Assembly (NCBI GenBank): GCA_002104905.1
Contig: MCFE01000949.1
Span: 1 to 24,438 of the forward strand
Origin: Basidiobolus meristosporus CBS 931.73
Lineage: Eukaryota; Basidiobolomycota; Basidiobolomycetes; Basidiobolales; Basidiobolaceae
DNA: 24,438 nucleotides
Direction of reading: 5' to 3'
This document shows, one piece after another, positions 17,085-24,438 of this stretch. Made by a program: the position numbers and the translations under genes. Below the pieces are notes generated by a model. That model was not told where the DNA came from, ran no database searches, and saw nothing but the letters and a program-made list of their open reading frames with translations. Position 1 is the first letter of the stretch; every line of letters starts with the position of its first letter.

Positions 17085-18680
17085 CTATCGCAGGCTACGA
17101 AGTGGAATATCCTTGTGGTATGCTACGGGCTTGTTGATTTTCCCACCGCTGGGCTGAGACAGCTGAGGGTTGTTGATTTTGGAATGTGTGCGGCCATACA
17201 GTGCATAGACCATGAGCCCGACGCCAATCCACACGGCCAGATGTATGATGGTTGATGGTGAGGTTGTCGAGAGCAGAACAATGGACAATGCAGCTCCGAT
17301 AACCGGGATCACGAATGGGCCCAAGGGGATTTTGAACCTTCTTGGAGTGTCTGGACACCTGAAGCGGAGCACAATGACTCCGATATTGACAAAGAAGAAA
17401 GCAAACAAGGTGCCTGCCGTGGTAATGTCGCTAAGCACGTCAACAGGAAACATGCCCCCTAATAGCGCACAAAGAACACCGGATAGGGTAGTTGTGAACC
17501 AGGGAGTCTTGTATTTGGGGTGGATTCTGGCAGCAATCTCAGGGAACAGCCCATCCTTGGCCATGGCGTTAAAGATACGAGGTTGCCCCATCAACAGAAT
17601 CAGTATAACTGAGGACAAGCCAAAAATGATCCCCATGCAAAGAATAATACTTAGCCAAGTCAATCCTGTTCTAGCTGCGAGAATAGTGATGGAAGTAGAG
17701 ACATTGCCAGGGTCACTACTGTCAATGAATGGGTGTAATTCCTTGTAGGGAACAACACCAGTCATTATGAGACAAACGCCAATGTAAAGGATGATGCATA
17801 CGACCAGAGAGCCGCAGATGACAATTGGTAGGTCTCGCTGGGGATTCTTTGCTTCTTGGGCGGTCGTGGAAATGATGTCGAATCCAATATACGCAAAGAA
17901 GACTGTACTGGCGGCAGAGAACACGCCAGAAACGCCGTACTTTGCAAATCTACCCTCGTTGGGAGGTATGAATGGAGTATAGTTTGCGGGGTTGATGTGC
18001 TTGATGCAGGCGAAGATGGTGAGGAGTACCACAATAACCTTGATGGAAACCATGACGCTGTTGACTCGCGTGGATTCCCGAATACCGAAGCACAGAAGGG
18101 TCGTGATCACAAGGGAAATGACGACGGCCGGGACATTAAGATAATCGCCAGTTGTCATGAAGGAGCCGCTCTCAAACTTGATCGGGGAGTTTACCCACTT
18201 GGTGCTTATTTTACAATTAAATCCTATTTCAAGAAACGCAACCAGGTAGGCAGACCAGCCAACAGAGGCAGTAGCAGCACCAACAAGATACTCCAAGATC
18301 AAGTCCCAGCCGATAATCCAACCGATCAGTTCGCCCATTGCTGCGTAAGTGTAGGTGTAAGCGGAGCCAGCCACGGGAATCATGGAGGCCATCTCGGAGT
18401 ATGAGAGGGCACTGAACGCAGCAACAATCCCAGAAACAATGAAAGAGACAACAATGGCGGGACCAGCTTTTTCAGCGGCAGCGACTCCAGTCAAAATAAA
18501 TATACCCGTGCCAATTGTGGCACCTAGTCCTACTGACGCTAAATCCATGATGTCCAAAGTACGTTTCATTTCTGAGCTCGCCAGTTCAGTCTGAATCTGC
18601 TCCATACTTTTGACAGCAAAGAGTCTCAACCACCATGGATTTTTTCCATCCTGGTATGAGACATGGCCCAATTTTCTCAT
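17085..18680 (-). CDS. Amino-acid permease D (YfnA/CAT type), 531 aa
   Basis: An intact intronless paralog, the same length as A and nearly identical to it over most of its body. It starts at ATG 18680 (MRKLGHVSYQDGKNPWW). TM1 is GATIGTGIFILTG; SYSEM, GELIGWIIGWDLILEYLVGAA, FFAYIGFDIIST and FKIPLGPFVIPVIGA are all intact. The main difference from A is a short island (17600-17735, about residues 317-361) covering the loop after VVPYKELHPF and the next helix, where HPFIDSSDPGNVSTSIT replaces HPFTDSSTLGRVAAPIT. The N-terminal 190 residues also carry scattered changes. It probably imports amino acids; the substrate is not predictable here. Confidence 0.93.
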   Translation of the reverse strand: MRKLGHVSYQDGKNPWWLRLFAVKSMEQIQTELASSEMKRTLDIMDLASVGLGATIGTGIFILTGVAAAEKAGPAIVVSFIVSGIVAAFSALSYSEMASMIPVAGSAYTYTYAAMGELIGWIIGWDLILEYLVGAATASVGWSAYLVAFLEIGFNCKISTKWVNSPIKFESGSFMTTGDYLNVPAVVISLVITTLLCFGIRESTRVNSVMVSIKVIVVLLTIFACIKHINPANYTPFIPPNEGRFAKYGVSGVFSAASTVFFAYIGFDIISTTAQEAKNPQRDLPIVICGSLVVCIILYIGVCLIMTGVVPYKELHPFIDSSDPGNVSTSITILAARTGLTWLSIILCMGIIFGLSSVILILLMGQPRIFNAMAKDGLFPEIAARIHPKYKTPWFTTTLSGVLCALLGGMFPVDVLSDITTAGTLFAFFFVNIGVIVLRFRCPDTPRRFKIPLGPFVIPVIGAALSIVLLSTTSPSTIIHLAVWIGVGLMVYALYGRTHSKINNPQLSQPSGGKINKPVAYHKDIPLRSLR

Positions 18681-18733
18681 TGAATCTAAATTAGAGGGGA
18701 GAAGGTAACTTCAGCTGGTTTGCTCATATACTC

Positions 18734-18778
18734 TTATATACTATCAAGAATCAGGTTACCAACTTCCCATGGACATGA
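18734..18778 (-). promoter_or_regulatory. Promoter block of permease D
   Basis: TATATAAG (18734-18740) lies 54 bp before the ATG. CTTCCCATGGACATGA (18763-18778, plus-strand reading) lies upstream of it at the same distance as in A and E. Confidence 0.6.
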
Positions 18779-19899
18779 TGCAGCAAAACCACTGTACCTT
18801 ACGAGAAAAGTAAGGATGCGCCAATATTGGAACGGCAGGTCACACAAGCCTAGCTACCCATATTACCTATTTGCTTATCGTTTAGTTTAATCATGCACCT
18901 CGATACCATCCAAAATGTGTACCTCCTTTGTGCACCAGCCTTTGATCAGTATGGCAGCCCAATATTTGAAATGGAATCTTCTCCCTTCAAACAGGATACC
19001 CGCCCTGATCGTAGAAACGGTACTACAAACACCGTCTTATTCACATAATTGCTTGACTAGTAAGAGAGTAGATAAGCCGTGGCTGAGCTTAAATGATGAC
19101 CGAAAAACTCTAAAACATAGGGAATAGTGAGCCCTAAGTAGTCACTACCTTTTCCAGGGAAGAGATATAACTAGCCAGAGTCAATACGGTTAGCCGTTAT
19201 GCTACACATACCTTCTAAATTACCAGTGGTATACAGCCGGAGAGGCGTACGTCAGCTTGGAGATGATTGCGAAGGTATGCGGGTTGGTTTGGTTGGTGCG
19301 AAAGTAAGTGAGTGTGAGAGTGTGTGATATATCCAGACCTACAGAGTGTGGCAGTAAGTAACAAGTCTAGGCCTATCCTAAATTGCTGTTAAAAGTCAAT
19401 CAGGTGACTGAAAACACGTAGAGAACGTAGATTATGTGTTGTTTATTCTCCACACCTATATCCATGACTCACACTTACACTTACACTCATACCCACACCA
19501 ACATCAACACCCTCAGCTACAATTTCACATTTACTCACACCTATGTCATTATATCATTTGCACAGCCCAATATCTGACATCCAAAGTGAATGTTTCCATC
19601 CTTCCCCATTGGACACCAGAAGACTAACTGTTAGCCTTATTCCAAAGGCCAATATTTCACGGATTGGAAGCGACCGCCACTATAGAGCTAAGAATTGCTT
19701 TAACAAATATAAGCTAAAGTTACTGAGGAGCTAAACTTATTAACGTTACACAGAAATCATCGAGTCTCTTAACTGAATATTTATATAGCATAACACAGCT
19801 TTACAGGGGCAATGTTGGTGTTGAATATTTAATAAAATCCTTTACAAGTGGCTTCAGGAATGGGATTACAAAATTACTGAATGTTAAAATATTAATGGA
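18779..19899. other. Intergenic region between permeases D and E
   Basis: No gene recognised in 1.1 kb. It holds the block 18973-18995 shared with the A-B spacer, a GT-rich stretch (19270-19330) and a CAC-rich tract (19450-19545). A family 3'-flank element (19795-19827) is followed by the E flank that matches B's. Short readings here (for example 18915-19127) lack protein-like features. Confidence 0.6.
19450..19545 (+). repeat. Imperfect CAC-rich hexamer tract
   Basis: Degenerate units such as CACTTA, CACTCA and CACCAA recur through the tract. Its place, about 350 bp downstream of E, matches the tract at 12784-12860 about 250 bp downstream of B. Confidence 0.6.
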
Positions 19900-21459
19900 T
19901 TAAAAAGCATGCTCGGGGTTTCCCATTGGCTTCTCCTCGTTCTGATAACGAGCTAGATGTGGGTTGTTGATTTTGGAATGGGTGCGGCCATAGAATATAT
20001 AGATAACAATACCAATACCCATCCATACGAAGAGACGAGCAATGGTTGAGGTTGAGGCAGTGCAAAGCAGAAGGATGGATAAGGCAGCTCCAAGAACAGG
20101 AATCACGAATGGGCCAAGGGGGACCTTAAATTTACGTGGAATGTCTGGGCGTTTGAAGCGAAGAATGATGACACCGATGTTCACCAAGAAGAATGCAAAC
20201 AGTGTTCCAACTGAGGTCATATCACCAAGTACATCAACGGGGAGAATACCTCCAAGTAAGGCACAAAGGACGCCAGAGAGGGTAGTTGTGAACCAGGGAG
20301 TCTTGTATTTGGGGTGGATCCTGGCAGCAATCTCGGGGAAGAGTCCATCCTTGGCCATAGCATAGAAAATACGTGGCTGACCCATCAATAGAATCAACAT
20401 GACTGAGGCTAAGCCGAAGATGATACCCAAGCTGACAATAATATTCAACCAGTTCATGCCGGTAGCAGCGATGAGGATTGCGATAGGCTTAGCGGCATTT
20501 TGACCTGGTGGGTGCAACTCTCTGTAGGGGACAACACCAGTCATAATGAAGCACACAGCGATGTACAGAATGGTACAAATGATCAGAGAGCCGCAGATAC
20601 CAATGGGTAAATCTCTTTGAGGGTTCTTTGCTTCCTGTGCAGCGGTGGAGATAGCATCAAATCCAATGTATGCAAAGAAGACGGTGGTGGCGGCGGAAAA
20701 CATGCCAGAAACACCATACTTCTCAAACTTGCCCTCGTTAGGTGGGAAGAATGGAGTATAGTTGTCAGGGTTGATATTTTTGATACAAGCGAAGATGGTA
20801 AGAAGGACAACGACGACTTTGATGCCGACCATGACAGTGTTGACTCGCGCAGATTCCCGGATACCAAAGCATAGAAGACCTGTAATCGCGAGTGAAATCA
20901 CAATGGCTGGAATGTTGATGTAGTCCCCGGTAGTTACGAACGCATCATCCACATAAGACACTGGAGAGTTGACCCACTTGGAGCTCATTTTATATCCGAA
21001 TGCACTCTCAATGAAAGCGGTGAAGTAGGCGGACCAGCCAACGGAGACAGTAGCAGCACCAACAAGATATTCCAAAATCAAATCCCATCCAATAATCCAG
21101 CCGATAAACTCACCCATGGTAGCGTAGGTGTAAGTGTAAGCAGAACCAGCAACCGGAATCATACAAGCCATTTCAGAGTAAGAAAGAGCAGCGGTACCAG
21201 CAGCGATACCAGACACAATGAAGGAGATTGCGATGGCTGGGCCAGCCTTGTCAGCAGCAGCAATACCGGTCAACACGAAGATACCAGTACCAATGATGGC
21301 ACCAATACCTACTGAAGTCAGGTCCACATAGTTTAATGAACGTTTCATTTCCGAGTTAGCAACTTCAGACTGGAGCTGCTCCATGCTCTTGACTGTGAAG
21401 AGCTTTTGCCACCAGGACTTTTGTCCAGCTTCGTATGAGACGACTTCTGATTTACTCAT
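19900..21459 (-). CDS. Amino-acid permease E (YfnA/CAT type), 519 aa
   Basis: This is the best-preserved consensus member. The ATG at 21459 (MSKSEVVSYEAGQKSWW) is chosen; the frame upstream opens only with TTG. Residues 51-61 are GIGAIIGTGIF (TM1 unwound region). E96 in SYSEM is the CAT-family Glu. K214 in TM5 (VGIKVVVVLL) is at the position linked to proton coupling in the bacterial homolog ApcT. Residues 261-268 are FFAYIGFD in TM6, followed by STAAQEAKNPQRDLPIGI, and PRKFKVPLGPFVIPVLGA lies near residue 455. These features fit a proton-coupled amino-acid importer. The start faces permease F across 1.4 kb. The downstream flank resembles that of pseudogene B. Confidence 0.94.
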   Translation of the reverse strand: MSKSEVVSYEAGQKSWWQKLFTVKSMEQLQSEVANSEMKRSLNYVDLTSVGIGAIIGTGIFVLTGIAAADKAGPAIAISFIVSGIAAGTAALSYSEMACMIPVAGSAYTYTYATMGEFIGWIIGWDLILEYLVGAATVSVGWSAYFTAFIESAFGYKMSSKWVNSPVSYVDDAFVTTGDYINIPAIVISLAITGLLCFGIRESARVNTVMVGIKVVVVLLTIFACIKNINPDNYTPFFPPNEGKFEKYGVSGMFSAATTVFFAYIGFDAISTAAQEAKNPQRDLPIGICGSLIICTILYIAVCFIMTGVVPYRELHPPGQNAAKPIAILIAATGMNWLNIIVSLGIIFGLASVMLILLMGQPRIFYAMAKDGLFPEIAARIHPKYKTPWFTTTLSGVLCALLGGILPVDVLGDMTSVGTLFAFFLVNIGVIILRFKRPDIPRKFKVPLGPFVIPVLGAALSILLLCTASTSTIARLFVWMGIGIVIYIFYGRTHSKINNPHLARYQNEEKPMGNPEHAF

Positions 21460-21562
21460 ATTCCAACAGATGCAATTATTTGGCAATGAGAATTAGTAAT
21501 CGAAGAGTAGATAAATAAATAGAAGCAAAAAGAGATGGTGTTTAGTGGACCTGCAGTGGACC

Positions 21563-21603
21563 TTATATACTGTTGAGGAGAACACTGCTTCCCATGGTCA
21601 TGA
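21563..21603 (-). promoter_or_regulatory. Promoter block of permease E
   Basis: TATATAAGG (21563-21569) lies 104 bp before the ATG. CTTCCCATGGTCATGA (21588-21603, plus-strand reading) lies about 20 bp further upstream and matches the D copy in 15 of 16 bases. Confidence 0.62.
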
Positions 21604-22734
21604 AGCGCTCAACATAAGGATATAGATTCCAAGTCACACAAACTCATCTTTCATTATACATGATTACTTATCCAGAGATAGCACCACAAATCTTAATCCG
21701 CTCGCAGTTAACATCATGTGAAGTGTGTTCCAACGGATGCGTGTGCTTCCATCCCCAGCTACATTTCCATACGCTTGGTGTTTTCTGATAACCAGTTTTT
21801 CGGGCTTAAGGCCGGAATCTTCCTCCTACTAACGCTTTGTTGAGCACATGAGATCTTGAACACCCACCCTGCAACCATTCGGTGATCCGTTTGATAAGAT
21901 CTCAACCAATCTGCTCCACCGGGGGGAGCTCACGTATCGTCAAACCGAGGCCTTTAGAATTGGATCCAAGTGGAACTGATGAAAATTCTCGATCATTAAT
22001 GACCGAGACATTTAACGGATATGGCTACGAATCTAAATACCAGAAGGTTAATTGGTTTGGTGCAGTTCGAGAGTTGTTTGCGCTCTAATTGAATCATTGT
22101 TATTATGGCATATCAACCAACAGGCTGACCTTTTGGCACTCCTGCACATATGGCATATCAGCCAACTCCACACATTCACCATCATTGACCAACTCCAGTT
22201 CCAAAAATAATCCCCATCATTGGTCAAGCTCCAAATGTAACCACCCACTCTGAGTAATGCTTCGCGCTCTATTAAGGTAGATTGCCACTGAATGCCTTTG
22301 AATGCCACTGAATTCAAACCAAATTGGATGGTGAATGAATGGTTCGACTGGTTTAGGAACTGACATGTGTGATCATTATTTGAGAGGGTTGCCATAAGAG
22401 GGATTCCATCATGCGTGTGACCAAGTTCAAAACATCGCAAACTCTAAACCTTGATTTAGCCACATCAATGTACACTTTCCCATATGTGTAACGAAACTAC
22501 AGTACCGCGCAAGCGGTTCGAGTTCAGATCGAATTTTCTGATCATTTACCCATGCATCCAATATTTTCTCAAGGTCGGTTCTGCATTGTGTGTGCGTATT
22601 GGTAAATTCGTGAGATCCAGGTTGGGGTTGGGTCAGGTCCAATCCACCCACCTAGGATGATGTTCTACATTGGTTTCACTCTCCTCATTGAGTGGAGGTG
22701 ACATGGATAATGCATACAAAGACTCCATTTCTCT
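21604..22734. other. Divergent spacer between permeases E and F
   Basis: No gene accepted. It carries two GATAAG sites (21667-21672 as CTTATC, and 21893-21898), which are binding sites of fungal GATA nitrogen regulators. A short direct repeat ATATGGCATATCA lies at about 22104 (as TTATGGCATATCA) and 22148. A 130-codon minus-strand reading (22440-22048) has no motif and a low-complexity middle. Confidence 0.45.
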
Positions 22735-22740
22735 TATAAA
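22735..22740 (+). promoter_or_regulatory. TATA box of permease F
   Basis: TATAAA at 22735-22740 lies 123 bp upstream of the ATG, on the plus strand, with a pyrimidine-rich leader after it. The CTTCCCATGG-type element of the minus-strand genes is not obvious here. Confidence 0.55.
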
Positions 22741-22862
22741 TGCCCTTTTGTGTGACTTCTGTCAGCGTGTTATCTCTTCTTTTATTCGCTTTCTTGATTC
22801 TTGTACGAGGTTCAACTTGATTATCCAAACTTCAATCATTCGTTTGCAACCGTAACTTTATC

Positions 22863-24398
22863 ATGAAACCCGAAGTTACCAATTACGAGGGGCCCAAGAG
22901 GAGTTGGTGGAGAAAACTCTTTGCTGTCAAGAGTTTGGACCGGTTGCAAGCCGATGCCGAGGAGTCCGTGCTGAGACGTTCGCTGAACTTTATGGACCTG
23001 ACTGCAATAGGGATCGGTGCCATCATCGGGACCGGTATCTTTGTCCTAACAGGAATTGCCGCTGCGAAAAACGCTGGGCCTGCTGTTGTACTGTCTTTCG
23101 TGGTATCGGGTATTGCCGCTGGCACGGCAGCACTCTCCTACTCGGAGATGGCGTGTATGATTCCAGTGGCCGGATCCGCTTATACCTACGCCTACGCTAC
23201 CATGGGCGAACTGGTAGGTTGGATCATTGGATGGGACCTGATTCTGGAGTATTTGGTAGGCGCCGCAACCGTGTCAGTTGGGTGGTCTGGCTACTTCAAG
23301 TCGTTTTTCAAGAGCGCCTTCGGTCTTAACATGAGCGAAAGATGGACCGAGGCCCCCTTTACCTTCGACACAAAAACCCAATCGTTCAGCATGTCGGGAA
23401 ATATCCTGAATATCCCTGCCATTGTGATCTCGCTTGCTATCACTGCTCTTCTGTGCTTCGGCGTTCGAGAATCGGCACGGCTGAATACAGTGATTGTCAT
23501 AGTAAAAATCATTGTGATCCTGCTATTCATCTTCGCATGCATAAAGAATGTCAATCCTGATAACTACACCCCCTTCTTCCCACCCAACGAAGGTAGCTTC
23601 AACCAATTTGGCGTGTCGGGCATGTTTGCCGCTGCAACCACCGTGTTTTTTTCTTATATTGGGTTTGATGCCATATCCACTGCAGCTCAGGAGTCCAAGA
23701 ACCCCCAACGAGATCTGCCCATTGGTATATGCGGCTCCTTAATTATCTGTACTGTGCTTTACATAGCGGTCTGCTTTATCATGACTGGAGTTGTACCATA
23801 CAAGGAGCTTAATGTCCCAGCCCCTATATCTGTGGTGATTGCCCGTACAGGCATGAGCTGGTTAGGGGTGATCGTGGAATTTGGTGCCCTGATAGGCCTC
23901 ACCTCGGTGATACTAGTGTTGCTAATGGGCCAGCCTCGCATATTCTATGCCATGGCCTGCGATGGCTTGTTCCCTGCGGTTGCCACCAAAGTCCACCCTC
24001 GCTTCAAAACCCCCTGGGTAACAACAATGATATCTGGTATCGCCTGTGCCGTGCTTGGCGGGATCCTTCCAGTTGATGTTCTTGGAGAGATGACTTCGGT
24101 AGGAACACTGTTTGCTTTCGTGCTAGTGAACATCGGAGTGATCATTCTTCGATTCAAACGGCCGGATGTACCCCGCAAGTTCAAGGTCCCACTGGGGCCG
24201 TTCGTGATCCCGGTCATTGGGGCGGCATTGTCCGTTCTGCTTATCTGCACCGCCACGGTTTCTACCATAGCTCGGCTTTTCATCTGGATGGGAATCGGAC
24301 TTCTGATATACATCTTCTACGGGCGCACACACTCAAAGCTGAACAACCCGCAATTGGTCTCTGATATACATGATCACGTTGATAAAGAGGAAACTTAG
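22863..24398 (+). CDS. Amino-acid permease F (YfnA/CAT type), 511 aa
   Basis: The only plus-strand member of the cluster, intronless and complete from ATG 22863 (MKPEVTNYEGPKRSWWRKLF) to the stop at 24396-24398. It keeps GIGAIIGTGIFVLTG in TM1, SYSEMACMIPVAGSAYTYAY, VIVIVKIIVILL in TM5 with the conserved Lys, FFSYIGFDAISTAAQE in TM6 and PRKFKVPLGPFVIPVIGA. It differs from the others in an 8-residue shorter extracellular loop after VVPYKELN and in the segment MSERWTEAPFTFDTKTQSFS. Its DNA is visibly richer in G and C at third positions than the minus-strand copies. It is closest to E in TM1-TM6. Role: probable amino-acid import, like the rest. Confidence 0.94.
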   Translation: MKPEVTNYEGPKRSWWRKLFAVKSLDRLQADAEESVLRRSLNFMDLTAIGIGAIIGTGIFVLTGIAAAKNAGPAVVLSFVVSGIAAGTAALSYSEMACMIPVAGSAYTYAYATMGELVGWIIGWDLILEYLVGAATVSVGWSGYFKSFFKSAFGLNMSERWTEAPFTFDTKTQSFSMSGNILNIPAIVISLAITALLCFGVRESARLNTVIVIVKIIVILLFIFACIKNVNPDNYTPFFPPNEGSFNQFGVSGMFAAATTVFFSYIGFDAISTAAQESKNPQRDLPIGICGSLIICTVLYIAVCFIMTGVVPYKELNVPAPISVVIARTGMSWLGVIVEFGALIGLTSVILVLLMGQPRIFYAMACDGLFPAVATKVHPRFKTPWVTTMISGIACAVLGGILPVDVLGEMTSVGTLFAFVLVNIGVIILRFKRPDVPRKFKVPLGPFVIPVIGAALSVLLICTATVSTIARLFIWMGIGLLIYIFYGRTHSKLNNPQLVSDIHDHVDKEET

Positions 24399-24438
24399 GA
24401 TTCGCCATTTATGTCGATAATATCTGCTTCTACCATTT

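Noticed and set aside
22048-22440. 130-codon minus-strand reading in the E-F spacer
   Set aside because: No motif, unusual Trp/His/Asn-rich composition, no paralog, and no clear promoter. It is likely chance.
22510-22545. Possible tRNA T-arm (GCGGTTCGAGTTC)
   Set aside because: No acceptor stem, D-arm or anticodon arm could be folded around it.

Overview
The window looks like nuclear DNA of a filamentous fungus, probably an early-diverging lineage (Zoopagomycota or Mucoromycota; Basidiobolus-like is only a guess). The reasons are a short GT..AG intron with a CTAAC-type branch site, TATA-box promoters, Ty1/copia elements and a tandem family of YfnA/CAT-type amino-acid permeases. There are no bacterial operon features, and no tRNA, rRNA or CRISPR was seen.

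Region 1 (1-8935) is a nest of dead Ty1/copia retrotransposons. Element 1 lies on the minus strand from its 5' LTR (5529-5879) past the left edge of the window. Its gag, protease, integrase, reverse transcriptase and RNase H are recognisable but broken by stops and frameshifts. A solo LTR of the same family (4540-4887, duplication TTTTC) sits in its gag. An unrelated 1.14-kb LTR-like insertion (1292-2432) splits its reverse transcriptase. Element 1 itself landed in the gag of an older plus-strand copy (element 2, 5880-7831). Element 2 also holds an LTR at 6128-6475 and ends at another at 7832-8180. A third remnant (7832-8935) is LTR, 88 bp of leader/gag, LTR, the last interrupted by about 0.3 kb of unknown DNA.

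Region 2 (8936-10694) has a gene-poor stretch and one small two-exon gene (9861-10420, 161 aa) of unknown function with its own TATA box.

Region 3 (10695-24398) is a cluster of six intronless paralogous 12-TM cationic/neutral amino-acid transporters of the APC superfamily. Five are head-to-tail on the minus strand (A 10695-12290, B pseudogene 13109-14650, C 14946-16463, D 17085-18680, E 19900-21459). The sixth, F (22863-24398), is on the plus strand and diverges from E. Shared flanks show that A resembles D and the 3' part of B resembles E, so the pair B-A looks like a duplicate of the pair E-D. C and the 5' part of B share a further nearly identical tract. A and D are almost identical except for one sharply divergent island, which suggests gene conversion. 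Genes A, D and E share a promoter block: a TATATAAG/A box with a CTTCCCATGG-type element 20-30 bp upstream.

The functional genes are five plasma- or vacuolar-membrane amino-acid transporters and one unknown small protein. I see no wholly new biological system. The most notable points are the mosaic evolution of the transporter array, its shared cis element, and the exactly dated nest of retroelements.
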